NCBI GenBank assembly: GCA_029213045.1
Contig: JARGPN010000001.1
Span: 210,562 to 274,561 of the forward strand
Origin: Alcanivoracaceae bacterium
Lineage (GTDB): Bacteria > Pseudomonadota > Gammaproteobacteria > Pseudomonadales > Alcanivoracaceae
Direction of reading: 5' to 3'
DNA length: 64,000 nucleotides
How positions within the stretch are numbered: the stretch's first letter is position 1; each line of letters begins with the position of its first letter. Both the position numbers and the translations under genes were made by a program. This document shows, in pieces, positions 41,880 through 51,148 of the stretch. Below the pieces are notes generated by a model, which was not told where the DNA came from, made no database searches, and worked only from the letters and a program-made list of their open reading frames with translations.

Positions 41880-42593
41880 ATGAAGTTTGACCCACCATTG
41901 CAGCAGGCCACTTTGCTACGCCGTTATAAACGTTTTCTTGCCGATGTGCGTACGGCTGATGGCACGGAAATGACCATTCATTGCCCCAATACGGGCTCAA
42001 TGAAAAATTGCGCGCCGTCCGGCGCGCGCGTTTTATATTCCGACAGTGGCAATCCGGCGCGCAAGTATCGACATACGTTAGAGGCGGTGCAAGTAGCGCA
42101 TGGGTATTGGGCGGGTGTGAATACCACTCGAACAAATTCGTTGGTGGCAGAAGCCATTGAGCAGAAAAAAATAGTAGGGCTGAAGAAATTCAAACAATTA
42201 AAACGTGAAGTCACGTTTACGGATAGTCGCTTTGATATGGCGCTTTACGGCGCAGATCAGGTGACGTATGTCGAAGTGAAAAACGTCACCCTTGGCCCAG
42301 GGCCTGAAGATAAAGATGATGGCGTTATAGCCTTTCCTGATTCCGTGACGGAGCGCGGCCAAAAGCATTTGCAAACGTTGATGCAGGTGGTGCGCGATGG
42401 CCACAAAGCGGTGTTGTTTTTTTGCGTGCAGCACACCGGTGCGAAAAGTGTGCGGCCGGCAGACGACATTGACGCGCGATACGGTGAGTTGTTGCGTCAG
42501 GCTGCTCAGGCAGGGGTGCGTATTATGGCGTGGAAAACGCATATCAGCGAAGATGAATTTGTGTTGGCCAATGAGGTGCCGGTGCGATTGTGA
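41880..42593 (+). CDS. sfsA: SfsA family DNA/RNA nuclease-like protein
   Basis: SfsA was named sugar fermentation stimulation protein; its fold suggests a nuclease or DNA-binding role. The 237-residue product shows the family sequences HCPNTGSMKNCAPSGARVLYS, YVEVKNVTLG and FPDSVTERGQKHLQTL, with the Asp/Glu/Lys of a nuclease-like centre. It follows the aminotransferase by 27 bases, close to dksA as in E. coli, and ends at a terminator. Confidence 0.95.
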   Translation: MKFDPPLQQATLLRRYKRFLADVRTADGTEMTIHCPNTGSMKNCAPSGARVLYSDSGNPARKYRHTLEAVQVAHGYWAGVNTTRTNSLVAEAIEQKKIVGLKKFKQLKREVTFTDSRFDMALYGADQVTYVEVKNVTLGPGPEDKDDGVIAFPDSVTERGQKHLQTLMQVVRDGHKAVLFFCVQHTGAKSVRPADDIDARYGELLRQAAQAGVRIMAWKTHISEDEFVLANEVPVRL

Positions 42594-42614
42594 TCGGGCG
42601 CGTACGTCTGATGT

Positions 42615-42643
42615 AAAAAACGCCAGAAAGTCTGGCGTTTTTT
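42615..42643. terminator. Bidirectional terminator between sfsA and the Rieske gene
   Basis: A 13-bp perfect stem (42615-42627 with 42631-42643), 3-base loop and six A/T on both arms. It serves the converging sfsA and Rieske-protein transcripts. Confidence 0.93.
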
Positions 42644-42666
42644 AGGGATGCATTGAGTATTGATAT

Positions 42667-43002
42667 TTACTGCGTTGCGTCCGGGATGGGCCCTGCCCAT
42701 ATTTCGTCTGCACGTATTTCATGTTCGACTTTTATCAAGGCGTCACCGCCGCACGGGCCGGAGACACAGTGGCCTGTATCAATCTCGAATAGCGCGCCGT
42801 GGTTGGCGCACATAATGAACGCGTTATCGCCGTCGAGAAATTGATCCGGCATGAAGTTTAATTCAATACCAAGATGCGGACACCAATTTACAAAGGTGTG
42901 CAGCGCGCCATCTTTCTTAACGAGCACAACGGACTTTCCGTCGAAATCGAATCCGCGCGCTTGATCTTCGTCTATTTCATTTACTTTGCAGAGAAAATGC
43001 AT
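42667..43002 (-). CDS. Rieske [2Fe-2S] ferredoxin-like protein
   Basis: A 111-residue single-domain Rieske protein. The cluster ligands are visible in NWCPHLGIEL (Cys-x-His) and MCANHGALFEIDTGHC (Cys-x2-His), the usual two-part motif. There is no membrane helix or export signal, so it is likely a soluble electron carrier or assembly factor. It is 32 bases downstream of a PfkB kinase gene and probably in the same transcript. Its partner enzyme is not evident. Confidence 0.9.
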   Translation of the reverse strand: MHFLCKVNEIDEDQARGFDFDGKSVVLVKKDGALHTFVNWCPHLGIELNFMPDQFLDGDNAFIMCANHGALFEIDTGHCVSGPCGGDALIKVEHEIRADEIWAGPIPDATQ

Positions 43003-43034
43003 TCTTACTTCCTAAATGGGTGCTTCCTAAAAGG

Positions 43035-44039
43035 CTACTTTCCAAGCACTTTTTGGCGAATGGAAGCATGTTCTTCGGGCTGCAGGCGTGGGCCAAAGTC
43101 GCTAACGACTTTGGCGCTGGCGGCGCTGGCTAATTTGCCCGCGTCGGCAAACGAGTAGCCGTGAGTGATGCCGTAGATAAACGCACCGGCAAACATATCG
43201 CCGGCACCATTGGTGTCGACGGCTTTTACCGTGACCGGTTCAACCTGTTGCATGGCTTCACCGTCCCACAAGAGCGCGCCCTTTGCGCCTAGGGTTATCA
43301 CTAAGCTGCGGCATTGCCCCATGAGGACTTCAACGGCATCGTCTAGGTTGTCTTTGCCGGTGAATAGCAACGCTTCTTCTTCGTTGCAGAACAAAAGATC
43401 GACACCTTCGCCCATCATTTCAGCGAGACCATCGCGGAAGAATTTCGCCATGGCCGGATCAGAAAAGGTCAGTGCTGTGCGCACGCCGGCGGCCTCGGCT
43501 AATTCGCGCAAACGGATGGTTGCTGCGCGTCCGGTTTCTGATGTCACCAAATAGCCTTCTAAATAGACGTATTCGGACGCTCGAATGGCGTCTTCGTCGA
43601 GCTCGTCGACTGAAACGGTTTCAGAAATACCCAGGAAGGTGTTCATGGTGCGCTCGGCGTCCGGAGTCACCATTACTAGGCATTTTCCAGAGATGCCGTC
43701 GGGGCGCGTTGAGTGCATATTGGTGTCGACCCCGGCGGCGCTAAGATCATTAACGAAAAAAGCTCCTGTTTCGTCGTCGGCAACTTTGCACGCGTAATAG
43801 GTCTTGGCGCCGAAATATTGAGCGGCAACCACGGTGTTACAGGCGCTGCCACCGCTGGCGCGTTTGTGTTGATTGGCTTCTTGGGCTAGTGCCTTCACCA
43901 ATGTATGCTGCCTGTCTTCATCGACTAGCGTCATCATGCCTTTGCCAATGTCCATGCTAGCGAGGAAGTCATCGCTCACTTCGATTTCCGTGTCCACCAA
44001 GGCATTGCCGATGGCATAAAGGTGATAACGCTTTTGCAT
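43035..44039 (-). CDS. PfkB-family carbohydrate/nucleoside kinase
   Basis: A 334-residue ribokinase/adenosine-kinase-type protein. It begins with YAIGNALVDTEIEV, has the N-terminal PfkB signature ASGGSACNTVVAAQYFG and the C-terminal signature DTNGAGDMFAGAFIYG with the catalytic Asp in the anion hole. The overall sequence is closest to adenosine-kinase-like members common in Proteobacteria; the substrate is not determined. The ATG at 44039 gives the usual N-terminus. Divergent from mrcB. Confidence 0.92.
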   Translation of the reverse strand: MQKRYHLYAIGNALVDTEIEVSDDFLASMDIGKGMMTLVDEDRQHTLVKALAQEANQHKRASGGSACNTVVAAQYFGAKTYYACKVADDETGAFFVNDLSAAGVDTNMHSTRPDGISGKCLVMVTPDAERTMNTFLGISETVSVDELDEDAIRASEYVYLEGYLVTSETGRAATIRLRELAEAAGVRTALTFSDPAMAKFFRDGLAEMMGEGVDLLFCNEEEALLFTGKDNLDDAVEVLMGQCRSLVITLGAKGALLWDGEAMQQVEPVTVKAVDTNGAGDMFAGAFIYGITHGYSFADAGKLASAASAKVVSDFGPRLQPEEHASIRQKVLGK

Positions 44040-44164
44040 AATTGGAATCCACTGACTGCGAAAGTGGAACATTATGGTGATAGGGGGGTCAGTTGCCAAA
44101 TGCTTGGAAAAATATCATCTGCCGAATTGCTCAAGATCGGCCCACTTTTGCCAGCGGCTGAGGC

Positions 44165-44170
44165 TATACT
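44165..44170 (+). promoter_or_regulatory. -10 box immediately before mrcB
   Basis: TATACT (44165-44170) lies eight bases before the mrcB ATG, and no ribosome binding site is visible (the spacer is TGCCCCCC). If it is used, the mRNA would have almost no leader. The -35 region is poor, so this is tentative. Confidence 0.3.
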
Positions 44171-44178
44171 TGCCCCCC

Positions 44179-46578
44179 ATGTCTAAATCGAATCAAAAAA
44201 AGTCGGCGCCTGCTAAAAAGGCGGCGGCGAAGAAAACATCAAACCGCAAGTCGCCGAAAAAGCCCACGTCGGGAAAAAAAGGCCCCGCGAAGAAGTCCAC
44301 TGCGAAAAAGCCGGTGACGTCTCGTCGTTGGTGGTCGTGGGCCTTTGTTGGCAAGCTGAGCCTAGTACTGGTGCTGCTTGGCGGTGTTGGCTTGATCTGG
44401 CTAGACGCCCTTGTGCGGCAGCGCTTTGATACCCACCAATGGCAGTTGCCCGCGCGCGTGTATTCCCGCCCTGTGGAACTGTATGCGGGCCGCGAATTAG
44501 ATAAAGCCCATCTGCTGCGCATGCTCGACTTAATGCGTTACCGCAAAGATCCCGGCGCAAAGTCACCAGGGTCCTTTTCGGTGAGCGGCGACTCCATTCT
44601 TATGTTTACCCGTGGTTTTGCTGACAGTGACGGCGGAGAAAAATCGCGCTTGCTGCGCGTCAACATGGATGCGCGGGGTGTGCGTCGATTAACTGATGGC
44701 GCGGGCAAGAATATTGAAGTGGCGCGGCTAGAACCGGTTCAAATTGGCAGCATTCATCCTGGTCATGAAGAAGACCGTGTATTGGTGCGTGGAAAAGACA
44801 TTCCTCCACAATTGGAAAAAATGTTGTTGGCGGTGGAGGACCGATCTTTTTACGAGCATCACGGCGTGTCTGTTCGTGGGCTCATGCGGGCCATGCTTGC
44901 CAATGTACGCGCTGGTGGTTTGCAACAAGGCGGCAGCACATTAACGCAGCAGTTGGTGAAAAACTTTTGGCTCAGTCGCGAACGGACATTAAGTCGTAAA
45001 TTGGTTGAGCTGCCCATGGCGTTGCTGTTGGAGCTGCACTACAGCAAAGAGAAAATCATCGAAGCCTATTTAAACGAAGTGTATCTCGGCCAAGATGGTG
45101 CGCGGGCTATTCACGGCATGGGGTTGGGTGCGCAATATTATTTTGGGCGTCCATTGGGTGAGCTGGATGCGCATCAGTACGCGTTATTGGTTGGTCTATT
45201 AAAGGGGCCAAGCTACTACGATCCGCGCCGTCACCCTGCGCGAAGTAAGCAACGACGAGACACCGTATTGCTGGCTGCGTTCGATCAAAAAATTATTACG
45301 CAAGCTGAGTTAAAAAAATACCAATCGAAACCGTTAGACGTGGTGCCGCAAGGCAGCGCAGCGCTATATGCATTTCCCGCATTTATTGATTTGGTTCGGC
45401 GTCAGTTAAGCCGAGATTATCCGGCAAATATTTTGTCGTCGGAAGGTTTGCATATTCATTCGACGTTGGATGTGCCTGCCCAGCTGGCAGCGGAGGCTGC
45501 ATTAGCGAACTTCTTGAAAAGTCGAGAAGGGGTGAATGGCGCAGTGGTGATTACCTCGCCCAATCAGGGTGACGTGCTTGCCGTTGTGGGAGACAAAGTT
45601 CCGAGGAGCGCAGGGTTTAATCGGGCGCTCGATGCGATACGTCCCATCGGGTCATTAGCAAAACCCGCCGTGGTGCTGGCGGCGTTGCAACAGGCAAAGA
45701 AATATACCCTGGCGACGCGCGTGGAAGATGGTCCGGTTGAAGTCTTAATGGAAGACGGGCAGCGCTGGGTTCCGCAGAACTATGACGGCGAATCCCATGG
45801 CGCAATGCCAATTCTAGATGCGCTGTCTGCCTCGAGAAATCAAGCCATCGCGCGGTTAGGTTTAGATGTTGGTTTGCGCTCGATTATTAAAACGTTTCAT
45901 GCCCTGGGCGTGCAAAGTGAAATTCCGCCGTACCCGAGTATTTTTCTTGGTTCGTTAAATTTAAGCCCATTTGAAACGGCGGTGATGTATCAAACTATCG
46001 CCACTGGCGGCTACCGAACACCGCTGCGCGCGATTACCGATGTGTTGGATAAAGATGGTTTACCGTTGGCGCGTTACCCGGTTAGCCCGCAGGCGGTCAT
46101 TGATGAAGATTTAATGTATTTATTGCAGTGGTCGCTGCGGCAGGTAGTGGTTCAGGGCACGGGTAAGTATGCCTACAACGTCTTGCCAAAGGATTTAGTG
46201 GTGGCGGGCAAAACCGGCACCAGTGATGGCTATCGTGATGCGTGGTTCGCGGGGTTCAGTGGCAGTCATTTGGCCGTCGTCTGGATGGGACGTGATGACA
46301 ACAGCTCCACGGGTTTGTCGGGATCGAGTGGTCCTTTGCCGGTATGGACGGAGATAATGCGTTCCATTCCCCAGCGCCCGTTAAATTTAACGCCGCCTCC
46401 CACCGTTAAGATGGTGTGGATGGATGCCGACGGTGAGCGCGCTAGTGCCTCTGGATGCCCCGGCGCACGACAATATCCGATGCTAGATGTGTCACTGCCA
46501 GAGCAAGCAACCGCTTGCGGTAAAGTGCAGGGCGCCCCCAAAGGAATGATGAAATGGCTGAAAGGCTGGTTCGATTAA
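44179..46578 (+). CDS. mrcB: Penicillin-binding protein 1B
   Basis: PBP1b is a bifunctional peptidoglycan glycosyltransferase/transpeptidase in the inner membrane. The 799-residue protein has a basic cytoplasmic tail rich in PAKKAAAKK-type sequence (residues 1-50), a membrane helix (about 53-77), a UB2H-like region, the GT51 domain with catalytic Glu in VEDRSFYEHHG (about 220) and GGSTLTQQLVKNFWL, and a transpeptidase with GSLAKP (Ser near 492), SASRNQA and KTGTSDG. The ATG at 44179 is the homologous start. lpoP overlaps its 3' end. Confidence 0.96.
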   Translation: MSKSNQKKSAPAKKAAAKKTSNRKSPKKPTSGKKGPAKKSTAKKPVTSRRWWSWAFVGKLSLVLVLLGGVGLIWLDALVRQRFDTHQWQLPARVYSRPVELYAGRELDKAHLLRMLDLMRYRKDPGAKSPGSFSVSGDSILMFTRGFADSDGGEKSRLLRVNMDARGVRRLTDGAGKNIEVARLEPVQIGSIHPGHEEDRVLVRGKDIPPQLEKMLLAVEDRSFYEHHGVSVRGLMRAMLANVRAGGLQQGGSTLTQQLVKNFWLSRERTLSRKLVELPMALLLELHYSKEKIIEAYLNEVYLGQDGARAIHGMGLGAQYYFGRPLGELDAHQYALLVGLLKGPSYYDPRRHPARSKQRRDTVLLAAFDQKIITQAELKKYQSKPLDVVPQGSAALYAFPAFIDLVRRQLSRDYPANILSSEGLHIHSTLDVPAQLAAEAALANFLKSREGVNGAVVITSPNQGDVLAVVGDKVPRSAGFNRALDAIRPIGSLAKPAVVLAALQQAKKYTLATRVEDGPVEVLMEDGQRWVPQNYDGESHGAMPILDALSASRNQAIARLGLDVGLRSIIKTFHALGVQSEIPPYPSIFLGSLNLSPFETAVMYQTIATGGYRTPLRAITDVLDKDGLPLARYPVSPQAVIDEDLMYLLQWSLRQVVVQGTGKYAYNVLPKDLVVAGKTGTSDGYRDAWFAGFSGSHLAVVWMGRDDNSSTGLSGSSGPLPVWTEIMRSIPQRPLNLTPPPTVKMVWMDADGERASASGCPGARQYPMLDVSLPEQATACGKVQGAPKGMMKWLKGWFD

Positions 46579-46994
46579 TTGCAGTTTTGATTTTTATTGC
46601 GGGGTGTGCGACACGTACGGCAGAGGCGCCTGCGTTCGATATGCCTAGCGCGGATCCCTTGCGGGACTCGCCTGCCGAGTGGCTGTGGCAAAGTGGCGTA
46701 CAGGCTCGGGAGAAGAATGATTTGCCGGCGGCGAGCCGTTACTTTGAACGTGCATTAAATGTAGTGCCGGATTCGTCATGGCTGTACCGAGAATTAGCAG
46801 AGCTTCGCCTGCGCCAAGGAGATGCCTCCGCCGCGGAAGGCTTGGCACGTAAAGCACTACGTTATGCGCCGAATGATCCATCATATCAGTCTGTGTTGTG
46901 GCAGCTCGTCGCCACATCGCGGCAACGCCAAGGCGATGAAGAAGGCGCAGAGCGCGCCCGTCGTGAAGCAGAAATGCTATGGTCACGGCGTTAA
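46554..46994 (+). CDS. lpoP: TPR lipoprotein, probable PBP1b activator LpoP
   Basis: A 146-residue lipoprotein: signal peptide ending in the lipobox IAGC (Cys near 18), then tetratricopeptide-like repeats (AASRYFERALNVVPDSSWLY, ASAAEGLARKALRYAPNDPS). Asp is not at +2, which fits outer-membrane sorting. The gene overlaps the end of mrcB by 25 bases, so translation is coupled. In Pseudomonas aeruginosa the TPR lipoprotein LpoP is encoded next to PBP1b and activates it from the outer membrane; position and architecture match. The function here is inferred from that. Confidence 0.82.
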   Translation: MAERLVRLIAVLIFIAGCATRTAEAPAFDMPSADPLRDSPAEWLWQSGVQAREKNDLPAASRYFERALNVVPDSSWLYRELAELRLRQGDASAAEGLARKALRYAPNDPSYQSVLWQLVATSRQRQGDEEGAERARREAEMLWSRR

Positions 46995-47018
46995 CAACAC
47001 AGTTAAGAGAAATTAAAA

Positions 47019-47870
47019 ATGCTTGCAGCGCTAGATGCCTATTTACTGGCGCCTCGTTATCGAAATGATCTGACAGGCTGGCGGCGCTTCGTCGTTGAGT
47101 TTTGGTTCTTCGGATTGAAAGAGGCCCGCGCCTGTTTGTTCGCAGGGCTGTTCTTCGTAGTGTTATTTGTCATTCCTCGAGAAGGTATTTTGGGGGTTCC
47201 CCGCTATGATGTCTTGCTGCTGATAGCCTTGATTATCCAGGGCGCCATGCTTTACTTCGGGCTTGAGACACGGGATGAGTTAAAGGCTATTTGTCTATTT
47301 CATATTGTTGGCTTCTGTCTAGAGTTGTTCAAAACCTCCAGCGCGATTGGTTCGTGGAGTTATCCTGACTTTGCGTACACTAAGGTGCTGGGTGTGCCGC
47401 TGTTCTCGGGGTTCATGTACGCGGCGGTCGGTAGCTATATTATTCAGGCTTGGCGGATTCTTGATCTGCGCGTCGAGCATCATCCGCCATACTGGATGGC
47501 GTCATTGATTGCTGCACTTATATATCTGAACTTCTTCACGCATCACTATATCGGTGATTATCGTTGGTATGTTGGCGCTTGCGCGCTCGGTTTGTATGCG
47601 CGTACTACAGTCGTCTTCCGCCCGTTGGATAGAGAGCGTCGTATGCCTCTGTTATTAGCATTTCTCTTAATTGGTTTTTTTATCTGGCTGGCAGAAAACA
47701 TCAGTACGTTTTTCGGTGTTTGGGCCTATCCGAATCAATTGGGTGCTTGGGCTGCAGTGCATGTAGGAAAGTGGAGTTCGTGGTCTTTGTTGGTGATTAT
47801 GACGTTCACGATTGTGGCGGGGCTTAAGCACATCAAAGAAACCATTCATATTCCAGAAAGCAGACTTTGA
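47019..47870 (+). CDS. DUF817 family integral membrane protein
   Basis: A 283-residue polytopic membrane protein with about eight helices, matching the DUF817 (YoaT-like) family, with conserved-looking polar/aromatic segments FKTSSAIGSWSYPD, GVPLFSGFMYAAVGSY, NFFTHHYIGDYRW and FGVWAYPNQLGAW. The biochemical role of this family is not known to me. It follows lpoP by 24 bases and may share its transcript. A bidirectional terminator follows. Confidence 0.85.
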   Translation: MLAALDAYLLAPRYRNDLTGWRRFVVEFWFFGLKEARACLFAGLFFVVLFVIPREGILGVPRYDVLLLIALIIQGAMLYFGLETRDELKAICLFHIVGFCLELFKTSSAIGSWSYPDFAYTKVLGVPLFSGFMYAAVGSYIIQAWRILDLRVEHHPPYWMASLIAALIYLNFFTHHYIGDYRWYVGACALGLYARTTVVFRPLDRERRMPLLLAFLLIGFFIWLAENISTFFGVWAYPNQLGAWAAVHVGKWSSWSLLVIMTFTIVAGLKHIKETIHIPESRL

Positions 47871-47874
47871 GGAA

Positions 47875-47905
47875 AAAAGAGGTGCTGCTGAAGAACACCT
47901 CTTTT
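47875..47905. terminator. Bidirectional terminator between the DUF817 gene and hemL
   Basis: AAAAGAGGTG (47875-47884) pairs with CACCTCTTTT (47896-47905) around an 11-base loop; A and T runs give U-tracts on both strands. It separates two convergent genes. Confidence 0.8.
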
Positions 47906-47918
47906 AAAACGTAGTTCC

Positions 47919-49205
47919 TTAAATGGCGGCGAAAGCAGCGTGGGCGGCAACTAGCGTTGCCTCAATGGTTTCGTCGGTATGTGCAATTGAAACAAACCCC
48001 GCCTCAAATGCGCTGGGCGCTAGATAAACCCCGCGGTCGAGCATGGCATGGAAAAAGCGATTGAATTTTTCAGTATCGCACTGCATGACCTGCTCGAAGC
48101 TTTTCACTTGGGTTTGGTCAGTAAAGAATAATCCGAACATTGGTCCCACCTGATTGGTGGTAAACGCAATGCCAGATTCGCGCGCTATCGCCGCAAGGCC
48201 GTCGACGAGTTTGGTGGTGCGCGTGGTGAGGGTGTCGTAGAACCCCTCGGCGCTAATTTTATTTAGCGTGGCAAGACCGGCGGCCATCGCCACAGGATTA
48301 CCGGAAAGTGTGCCAGCTTGGTACACGGGCCCGAGCGGGGCTAAGTGCTCCATGATTTCCCGTTTGCCGCCGAAGGCGCCGACGGGCATGCCGCCACCGA
48401 TAATTTTGCCAAGCGTAGTTAAATCAGGGGTGACGTTATAAACGCTTTGGGCGCCGCCCAGTGCGACGCGAAAGCCGGTCATCACTTCATCAAAAATTAA
48501 TACTGCGCCGTGTTCGTCGCAGCATTTGCGCAAGCATTCTAAAAAGCCGCTGACTGGCGGAATGCAATTCATATTACCGGCGACTGGCTCAACAATAATG
48601 CAGGCGATTTGGTCGCCGATTTCGGCAAATGTTTGTTCAACTTGTGCCGCGTTGTTGTAGTCCAAGGTGATGGTGTGTTCCGCCACGGATGCAGGTACGC
48701 CTGGTGATGACGGCACGCCCAACGTTAGCGCGCCGGAACCTGCTTTGACGAGCAAGCTGTCGGCGTGGCCGTGGTAGCAACCTTCGAACTTAATGATTTT
48801 ATCGCGGCCGGTATAACCTCGAGCTAAACGAATGGCACTCATGGTGGCTTCTGTGCCGGAGCTAACCATGCGCACCATGTCGATGGAGGGCATTAGCTCG
48901 CACACTTTGTTTGCCATGGATACTTCGATGCGGGTTGGTGCGCCGAAACTTAATCCATCGTGAATGGTTTTTTGCACGGCTTCGATAACGTCGCTGTCGC
49001 AGTGACCTAGAATTAATGGGCCCCACGAGCCGATATAGTCGATGTAGCGATTATCGTCTTCATCAAAAAGGTATGGACCTTCGCCACGATGAATAAAAAC
49101 AGGCTCGCCGCCGACGCCACGAAAAGCGCGCACGGGTGAGTTCACGCCGCCGGGAATATTTTGCTGCGCTAACTTAAAAAGTTTTGAAGAAGTCTTACGG
49201 CCCAT
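47919..49205 (-). CDS. hemL: Glutamate-1-semialdehyde 2,1-aminomutase
   Basis: HemL converts glutamate-1-semialdehyde to 5-aminolevulinate, the second step of the C5 heme pathway. The 428-residue PLP enzyme starts [20 protein letters not shown] and has [36 protein letters not shown] and the PLP lysine in [16 protein letters not shown]. Its ATG overlaps the thiE stop by one base (TGATG). Confidence 0.97.
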   Translation of the reverse strand: MGRKTSSKLFKLAQQNIPGGVNSPVRAFRGVGGEPVFIHRGEGPYLFDEDDNRYIDYIGSWGPLILGHCDSDVIEAVQKTIHDGLSFGAPTRIEVSMANKVCELMPSIDMVRMVSSGTEATMSAIRLARGYTGRDKIIKFEGCYHGHADSLLVKAGSGALTLGVPSSPGVPASVAEHTITLDYNNAAQVEQTFAEIGDQIACIIVEPVAGNMNCIPPVSGFLECLRKCCDEHGAVLIFDEVMTGFRVALGGAQSVYNVTPDLTTLGKIIGGGMPVGAFGGKREIMEHLAPLGPVYQAGTLSGNPVAMAAGLATLNKISAEGFYDTLTTRTTKLVDGLAAIARESGIAFTTNQVGPMFGLFFTDQTQVKSFEQVMQCDTEKFNRFFHAMLDRGVYLAPSAFEAGFVSIAHTDETIEATLVAAHAAFAAI

Positions 49206-49843
49206 CAGTCCTCCGGGAACAGTCTGGCGAAACGCCGCGCCGTGGCCTCGATATCGTCACTGGCAAAGAGGGCATGGATAACCGCCAATGCGGACGCACC
49301 GGCGCGGACTAGTTGCGGGGCATTATCGGGGGTCACGCCGCCGATTGCCACCTTAGCAACCATGCGGTTGCTGTGGAAAAGCGGTTCGCTAAGTACCTTT
49401 ATGTCTGCGGCGGGTGCGTGGGGCTTGGTGTGTGACGCAAAGAATCGTCCAAATGCGACGTAGTCAGCGCCTTGTTCGATGGCGCGTTGGGCGAGTTGCA
49501 CGTCGCCGTGGCAGGTGACACCGATAATGGCGTGATCACCTAAATGCTCCCGCGCGCGGGCGATGTCGCCGTCCGTTTGGCCAATATGCACGCCGTCGGC
49601 TTCGATTTCTGCCGCCAGGGTCGAATCATCATTGATCAGTAGCAGGGCGCCGTAGCGCTGACACAATAGTTTCAGCGCGCGACCGTTTTCGATTAATTCA
49701 GCACGGGCGGCGTTTTTGTCGCGGTATTGGAGAATGCGAGCGCCGCCGCGCAGCGCTTGCTCGCACGCGGGCAGCAGTCGCTCCCCTCCGATCAGTTGCG
49801 GATCCGTAATCGCGTATAGGCCTCGGATGCGTGCGTTAGCCAC
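49205..49843 (-). CDS. thiE: Thiamine-phosphate synthase
   Basis: ThiE couples hydroxymethylpyrimidine diphosphate with thiazole phosphate to give thiamine monophosphate. The 212-residue barrel shows [16 protein letters not shown] (phosphate contacts), [24 protein letters not shown] and the C-terminal [23 protein letters not shown]. It overlaps thiD by 8 bases and hemL by one base. Confidence 0.96.
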   Translation of the reverse strand: MANARIRGLYAITDPQLIGGERLLPACEQALRGGARILQYRDKNAARAELIENGRALKLLCQRYGALLLINDDSTLAAEIEADGVHIGQTDGDIARAREHLGDHAIIGVTCHGDVQLAQRAIEQGADYVAFGRFFASHTKPHAPAADIKVLSEPLFHSNRMVAKVAIGGVTPDNAPQLVRAGASALAVIHALFASDDIEATARRFARLFPED

Positions 49844-50597
49844 GGCGATCAGGAATCAGTTGGCCTTTGCCAGCCTGCCACGCATTTTGCAAACAGCGCG
49901 CCACGTAATGCTGTGCTTCGTCGAGCGCTCCTTCGAGTGAGCGACCTTGCGCCAGCTGTGCAGCACAGGCCGATGCCAATGTGCAGCCAGAACCATGAAA
50001 GCTGCCCGGCAGGCGAGGCCACTGCCAACGTCGTGTGCCAGAGCGCATAAAAAAATGATTTTCCACTGCGTCGGTGTCGTCGTGGGTGCCCGTTATGACT
50101 GCGGATAAACAGCCTGAGGCCAATAACTTTTCCCCGCAGAGATCAATATCGGTTTCGCCAGTGAGCGTGCGCGCTTCCGGCAAATTAGGGGTGACTAAAA
50201 CGCTGCGCGGAAAAATATCATTGAGCAGAGCTTGCGGCACACTTGCTTCGCCCAGACTGCCGCCGGCTTCTGCCGCGAGCACAGGGTCTAGCACCACGGG
50301 TACACCCGGTAACTCATCCAACACTTCGCCAATAAAACGAATAATGTCGGGGCTGCCGGTCATGCCGATTTTTACTGCCGAAAATTGGTAGTCGTCGAGC
50401 AGCGCGCGCGCTTGCCGTCGTAATAAATCCACATCGGTGAGTGCAAAACCCTGCACATTAATGCTGTTTTGCACCGTGAGGCCGGTGATCAATGTGCTGG
50501 CCAGTCCGCCGAGCGAGTGGATCGCTTCGATGTCGGCGTGTATGCCTGCGCCGCCGGAAGGGTCGTGCCCGGCAATGACGAGTACATTCGGCTTCAT
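49836..50597 (-). CDS. thiD: Hydroxymethylpyrimidine/phosphomethylpyrimidine kinase
   Basis: ThiD phosphorylates hydroxymethylpyrimidine twice to supply ThiE. The 253-residue ribokinase-fold protein has VLVIAGHDPSGGAGIHADIEA at the N-terminus, KIGMTGSPDIIRFIGEVL, PVVLDPVLAAEAGGSL and the anion-hole PGSFHGSGCTLASACAAQLAQG near the end. Its start overlaps the hemJ stop by one base, so hemJ-thiD-thiE-hemL form one tight operon. Confidence 0.96.
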   Translation of the reverse strand: MKPNVLVIAGHDPSGGAGIHADIEAIHSLGGLASTLITGLTVQNSINVQGFALTDVDLLRRQARALLDDYQFSAVKIGMTGSPDIIRFIGEVLDELPGVPVVLDPVLAAEAGGSLGEASVPQALLNDIFPRSVLVTPNLPEARTLTGETDIDLCGEKLLASGCLSAVITGTHDDTDAVENHFFMRSGTRRWQWPRLPGSFHGSGCTLASACAAQLAQGRSLEGALDEAQHYVARCLQNAWQAGKGQLIPDRRG

Positions 50598-51019
50598 CAG
50601 AAAGGCTTCACGACAGCGAGAATGACAATGGCGATCAAAAAGATCACCGGCACTTCATTAAACCAGCGATAGAAAACGTGGCTTTTTGTGTTGGCGTCGG
50701 CGGCGAATTTTTTCATGAAGGCTAGGCACATGTGATGGTAGCCAATCAAAAGAAACACCAACGTTAGCTTCGCGTGCATCCATCCCTGCGTTTTATAAAT
50801 GCTCCAGTTCTCGATCAGCATCCAGCCGCCAAACACCAATGACGCGAGCATCGCCGGTGTCATGATGCCCCGGTAGAGCTTACGTTCCATGATTTTGAAG
50901 CGTTCTTTGCTAATCGTGTCGTCCGCTTGCGCGTGATACACGAACAGGCGCGGTAGGTAAAACAGTGCTGCAAACCAGCAAATGACCGAAATGATGTGCA
51001 GGGCTTTGAGCCAAAGCAT
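50597..51019 (-). CDS. hemJ: Protoporphyrinogen IX oxidase HemJ
   Basis: HemJ is the membrane enzyme for protoporphyrinogen oxidation in bacteria lacking HemG/HemY. The 140-residue protein has four predicted helices and the family residues LKALHIISVICWFAALFYLPRLFVYH (conserved His), the KLYRGIMTPAM segment and GWMHAKL with a conserved His and Lys. GGAGA precedes ATG 51019; the longer frame from 51061 is not supported. Grouping with hemL fits heme synthesis. Confidence 0.93.
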   Translation of the reverse strand: MLWLKALHIISVICWFAALFYLPRLFVYHAQADDTISKERFKIMERKLYRGIMTPAMLASLVFGGWMLIENWSIYKTQGWMHAKLTLVFLLIGYHHMCLAFMKKFAADANTKSHVFYRWFNEVPVIFLIAIVILAVVKPF

Positions 51020-51080
51020 CGGATGTCTCCATTGCGAACGGGTGCGAAGGGCGCCCATCATAGCAAGTAGTGCAATGAAG

Positions 51081-51109
51081 TGGAGAGTGAGCGTGTCAGC
51101 GGCTACAAT
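51081..51109 (+). promoter_or_regulatory. Probable clcA promoter
   Basis: TGGAGA (51081-51086), 17-base spacer and TACAAT (51104-51109), 39 bases before the GTG start of clcA, in the gap to the divergent hemJ gene. Confidence 0.5.
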
Positions 51110-51148
51110 GGCGCCGCCCTGACATTCCCTATTTCCGTTGGAGACTGA

